This document shows, piece by piece, positions 11,436 to 14,502 of a stretch of 14,502 nt of DNA. The stretch spans positions 1 to 14,502 of the forward strand of contig CAZENQ010000081.1 in the NCBI GenBank assembly GCA_964513655.1, written 5' to 3'. Source of the DNA: G020350405 sp964513655. Its GTDB lineage: Bacteria; Planctomycetota; Phycisphaerae; Sedimentisphaerales; Anaerobacaceae. Position 1 is the stretch's first letter, and every line of letters begins with the position of its first letter. A program made the translations under genes and the position numbers. The notes beneath the pieces were generated by a model. That model worked only from the letters and a program-made list of their open reading frames with translations, searched no databases and was not told the DNA's origin.

Positions 11436-14134
11436 TTTCTTACCCTTAAAACAGCCTTCGATTTACGTATTTGCCTTCCCTTAAATCTGACGGGCTTTTT
11501 CGATTTCGCTTCGCCTGCGCCATCCAGGACAGGTGTCTCTCCGTCGCAGGCCTCCTCGCTGATGGCCCACACCGCATTATTCGCGTCGCTTACATAGAGC
11601 GTACCGTCCGGCCCTATCACAGGCCAGCTCAGCCAGTCATCGCCCTCAAACTGCGCAATCTCCGCGCCTTCCGCATTGACTACATAGAGGTTATTGTCAT
11701 CGCTTGCGGCATAGATAAGCCCGTCACTGCCGACGGTCAACGTGAAGCCGCCCATCTCTCCCAGCTTGGTCACCCACTCGATGCCGCCGCTGTGATTAAC
11801 CGCCCGCAGGTATGGGTCGTCTAAGCTAACATAAATTGTCCCATCAGGCCCCACCACTGGTGAAGACCAGCCATCCGAATATCGCAATGTAACAAGGTCG
11901 TTCGGCTCAAACCACCCGCTGCACGGGTCCGCCAGGTCCACCGACCAGATAATACCACCCGTACCGCCATCAATCGCGTACAGATTCGAATCATACAGCA
12001 GCGTCTGGTATATCGTCCCGTCCGGTCCTATCGCAGGCGCGGCAAACGGCCAGCCTGCCCTTGTCCCGCTGTTCGGGTCGCACGGGTCGATGATAAACTC
12101 GAAATTGCACGCCCATTTCACGCTTCCATCCTCTCGATTGAGTGCGTACAGATTCGGGTCGTACAATCCCGCTATATAGACGCTCCCGTCACCGGCTTCC
12201 TGCGGACTAAACAAAACCGAACCATCGAGCGCAGCGAACCCATTCGTTTCAAAGCTCCACAAATCGCTGCCGTCGCGTGCCAGTGCGTAAATCAGCCCGT
12301 CCAGCGAGCACACATATATCCGGCCGTTGGGCGTGACAGCAGGACTCGAATAAATCGGCCCACCTGTAGTGTGCGTCCACAGCAATTGGCCTTTTTTATC
12401 AATTGCGTATAATTTTCCGCCTTCGCTGCCGACGTACACGGTGCCGTCGCGCCCTTCGGCCGCTGAACCGAAAAGTGGTGTGTTTGTATCATAACTCCAC
12501 GTAAGTTCCCCCGTATCTGCATCCAGCGCATACAGTCTGCCGTCCTCGCAGGCGATATATGCCTTGGTCGTTTTTTTAATCTCGCGCCCGAGAGTAACTG
12601 CCGCGGTTACCGGCCCGTCCGTCTCGAACTTCCACTTAACACAGCCGAACTCCGGCCCGTATCTTTCACCTACCCTGCGTCTCCACCCGCGCCTTCGAGG
12701 CAGAGATGCCGGCCCATAGTAAGGCCAGACAGAAAAGACCCCGCTGCCAACAGTTACAACATTAGCGTCCGGAGGATTGGGAACAACCGAAATCACACAC
12801 TCATCCGAATCGATACTCGCCGAAACGTCCCACATGTAAATGCCGCTATCACCAACACCGCTTTCAACCGTCTCCCAGCTGCCACCCCCGTCCTCACTCA
12901 CTAAAATATCCACGGTATCCACACCATAACTGTCCCACTCGACCACATGCAGGCTTCCGCTTGTCCAGATATCACCGGCGGTGGGACTAATTACGACTAT
13001 CTCCGGAACGACCTCATCAGCGCCAATATCAATCCTTCCACCCATCACCCGTGCCTCGCCGTCTATATCCATCTCGCCTGCCTCACCAATAAAATTCGGG
13101 TCACCGGCATTTACACACACCGAATTCGCCATCAGATGATAATCCACCTCGTTCGGATAGGCCTCAATGTATGGCCCCACAAAACCCGGCCACTCGTCTA
13201 TATTACCGCCAAACAATGTAAGGTCGCACCACTCCGCATACCGAGCATCCTCAGTGTAGGTATATGCATTCTTCACACAGCTATGAGTGACCGGGGACGC
13301 ATCCTTCATAAGCAAGCTCCGTGTATGGCCCCCTCCCCAATAATTCTCACAATCAGGATGCCCCTCACAAGCCTCGTTCCAGATAATCGTATTGCAAATT
13401 CTCGTCCGCGTGTTCGAGCAGTTCACCTGATACGTCCAGTCTTCCCAGCTATCCGGCCTGTTATGCGCGATGGTACAGTTTCTAATCGTGCTTATGGCCG
13501 TCTCAGGATTCTTACTGCGAATGAGAATCCCGCAACCAATACTCGAAAAGTACCCGCCCCCCCTGTTATGAACTATAATGCAGTTGCTTATCATTGCCTG
13601 GCAATCCCCTAAAAGTGCTATCCCGCCCCCGTGAGGCGCCGAGTCTTCAACTCCATTATCTCTGATAATACATCGCCGTATCGTCGGCGAGCTATCCACG
13701 CACAATATACCGCCCCCCGCATGCACAGGGGACTTGCCAAGACTGCGGTCGTCGTAGTCAGCCCATCCCCCCGTCCCTCTGGTCAGAGTGATACCATCCA
13801 GAATACTCGTCCCATCCTCACCCTTGTCAAACAGCACGCAACTGCCGTAAACATAGCGAACACCCTCGCCGCCGTCGATAATCGTGCTTTCCACCACTTC
13901 CCAGTCACTCGGCTCACTGCTGCGCACCGTTATCGCCTTGCCCTTAAAATCTATGTTCTCCACGTATCGTCCCGGTGCAACCACCACAGTGTCGCCGTCC
14001 GATGCCACGTCTATCGCAGCCTGAATGGTCGCATACTGACCCGGCACAGGCAGTTCTACCCCTTCTACAGGCCCAGGCAATACCAAAAGCCCCAAAACTA
14101 CCCCAATAAACAAACCTCTTTTAGCCGTTTTCAT
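11432..14134 (-). CDS. Secreted modular protein: beta-helix, Ig-like module, eight-blade PQQ-like propeller
   Basis: A 900-residue exported protein. A signal peptide occupies about 1-25 (hydrophobic FIGVVLGLLVLPG, probable cleavage after VEG). Residues 32-375 form a right-handed beta-helix: it opens with QYATIQAAIDVASDGDTVVV (33-52), has repeated GGGI/NCII coils, and ends with a cap, ANSVCVNAGDP to IDIGADE. Residues 377-470 form an Ig-like/Kre9-type module (ISPTAGDIWTSGSLHVVEW, SEDGGGSWETV). A basic linker (PRRRGWRRR, 479-487) leads to about eight repeats of a PQQ-like beta-propeller at 497-862, with motifs such as GPDGTIYVS, LYALDADTGELTWSY and LYAIDKKGQLLWTH. The end is strongly basic (GRQIRKSKAVLRVRK). 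No known anchor, sorting signal or enzyme active site is seen, so a binding or scaffold role is more likely than catalysis, but this is a guess. The site AAAGGG lies seven bases before the ATG. It overlaps the H-x9-DG gene by ATGA. Confidence 0.85.
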   Translation of the reverse strand: MKTAKRGLFIGVVLGLLVLPGPVEGVELPVPGQYATIQAAIDVASDGDTVVVAPGRYVENIDFKGKAITVRSSEPSDWEVVESTIIDGGEGVRYVYGSCVLFDKGEDGTSILDGITLTRGTGGWADYDDRSLGKSPVHAGGGILCVDSSPTIRRCIIRDNGVEDSAPHGGGIALLGDCQAMISNCIIVHNRGGGYFSSIGCGILIRSKNPETAISTIRNCTIAHNRPDSWEDWTYQVNCSNTRTRICNTIIWNEACEGHPDCENYWGGGHTRSLLMKDASPVTHSCVKNAYTYTEDARYAEWCDLTLFGGNIDEWPGFVGPYIEAYPNEVDYHLMANSVCVNAGDPNFIGEAGEMDIDGEARVMGGRIDIGADEVVPEIVVISPTAGDIWTSGSLHVVEWDSYGVDTVDILVSEDGGGSWETVESGVGDSGIYMWDVSASIDSDECVISVVPNPPDANVVTVGSGVFSVWPYYGPASLPRRRGWRRRVGERYGPEFGCVKWKFETDGPVTAAVTLGREIKKTTKAYIACEDGRLYALDADTGELTWSYDTNTPLFGSAAEGRDGTVYVGSEGGKLYAIDKKGQLLWTHTTGGPIYSSPAVTPNGRIYVCSLDGLIYALARDGSDLWSFETNGFAALDGSVLFSPQEAGDGSVYIAGLYDPNLYALNREDGSVKWACNFEFIIDPCDPNSGTRAGWPFAAPAIGPDGTIYQTLLYDSNLYAIDGGTGGIIWSVDLADPCSGWFEPNDLVTLRYSDGWSSPVVGPDGTIYVSLDDPYLRAVNHSGGIEWVTKLGEMGGFTLTVGSDGLIYAASDDNNLYVVNAEGAEIAQFEGDDWLSWPVIGPDGTLYVSDANNAVWAISEEACDGETPVLDGAGEAKSKKPVRFKGRQIRKSKAVLRVRK

Positions 14135-14502
14135 TTCTTCGCCCTTTCAAAAATCTATAATAACCATTTCATTCCGCACAGCTCCGCTGTCATAGCTTAA
14201 TCCGCCAAAAACCGCTATTTGTCTCACTTTTTCCATATCCATTGCCGCCGGGCGCCTTTCGCATCTGAAACACATATGCTTATCCGCAAGTCCATCCTGC
14301 GCCCTGCTATAACTAAGTGCACCCTACCCCCCGATTTGTTACACTTTTTTTCAAAAATTTTATAAATTTTTTTGCTCCTTTTGTGCCCCTTCGTGGCTAA
14401 CTCCCCCGCAATCGCCCATTTTCAATCAAATCCGCAGGGGGGTAAGAGCAAAAATCCATTTTTTCAAATTTTTTTTAACTGCCTTGTTGATAACAACTTA
14501 AT
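14135..14502 (-). promoter_or_regulatory. Non-coding leader region upstream of the 900-residue protein gene
   Basis: No convincing gene is seen in these 368 bases on either strand. Elements present include the Shine-Dalgarno AAAGGG just before the ATG at 14134, and TATTAT/TATAGA about 20 bases upstream of the ATG on the minus strand without a good -35. There is a small hairpin ACAGC-TCC-GCTGT (14178-14190), a G-run motif on the minus strand (GGGGGGTAGGGTGCAC, within 14306-14344), and an AT-only inverted repeat at 14353-14371. The CCTTTTGTG/CCTTCGTGG phrase lies at 14377-14395, and a weak C5/G6 hairpin spans 14403-14442. The left part is GC-balanced; the right part is AT-rich with long A and T runs. 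A promoter for the minus-strand pair must lie here, but I cannot fix it. Confidence 0.5.
14353..14371. repeat. AT-only inverted repeat
   Basis: AAAAATTT-TAT-AAATTTTT: perfect 8-base arms with a 3-base centre. It lies between the G-run motif and the CTTCGTGG phrase in the leader of the 900-residue protein gene. It may be an UP-like element, a protein-binding site or simply low-complexity DNA. Confidence 0.4.

Noticed and set aside
12947..14200. Long plus-strand open frames (12947-13612 and 13631-14200)
   Set aside because: They lie antisense to the 900-residue gene, whose translation has clear domains and a signal peptide. Their translations show no recognisable domain and arise from the codon bias of the real gene.
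14135..14502. tRNA, small RNA gene or riboswitch in the right-edge region
   Set aside because: No cloverleaf, T-loop motif or known aptamer core could be recognised on either strand.
1..14502. CRISPR array, insertion sequence or prophage
   Set aside because: No regularly spaced direct repeats, transposase, integrase or phage structural genes were seen anywhere in the window.

Overview
The window looks like chromosomal DNA of a planctomycete, most likely class Phycisphaerae (Sedimentisphaerales-like). This is inferred from a HYExAFE-type protein, an H-x9-DG pseudopilin-like protein, secreted beta-helix and PQQ-like propeller proteins, and a Cys-type sulfatase near its radical-SAM maturase. 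The use of anSME rather than the oxygen-dependent FGE suggests an anaerobic or micro-oxic life on sulfated polysaccharide. No plasmid, phage, IS, CRISPR, tRNA or rRNA signature was seen.

Region 1 (1-1273, minus strand): the first 115 codons of homoserine dehydrogenase, cut by the window edge, and upstream of it a RluA-family pseudouridine synthase. Region 2 (1438-3665, plus strand): a tight three-gene unit made of a YkgJ-type cysteine-cluster protein, histidyl-tRNA synthetase (ATGA overlap) and a HYExAFE protein with a PD-(D/E)XK-like active-site pattern. Region 3 (3709-4352, minus strand): two small genes, a two-helix membrane protein and a TIGR04076-family protein. Region 4 (4505-7803, plus strand): RsmD 16S rRNA methyltransferase and a CCA-adding/poly(A) polymerase-family enzyme (ATGA overlap), followed after 12 bases by a sulfatase with a Tat-type lipoprotein signal. 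Region 5 (7819-10561, plus strand): a secreted right-handed beta-helix protein, then the anaerobic sulfatase-maturating enzyme, which has its own promoter inside an inverted repeat. Region 6 (10590-14134, minus strand): a 900-residue secreted protein (beta-helix, Ig-like module, eight-blade PQQ-like propeller) overlapping by ATGA an atypical H-x9-DG protein without a prepilin peptidase site. The last 368 bases are non-coding upstream DNA with several unusual motifs.

Functional picture: regions 1, 2 and 4 are mostly RNA and translation housekeeping (rRNA/tRNA modification, tRNA charging, tRNA 3'-end formation). Regions 4-5 also hold a small accessory module in which the maturase would convert the sulfatase cysteine to formylglycine in the cytoplasm, the Tat system would export the sulfatase to the envelope, and the beta-helix protein may bind or cut the same glycan. 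Region 6 is probably an envelope or surface pair of unknown role. The least explained elements are the HYExAFE gene beside hisS, the non-canonical H-x9-DG partner of the 900-residue protein, the anSME promoter architecture, and the leader region at the right edge.
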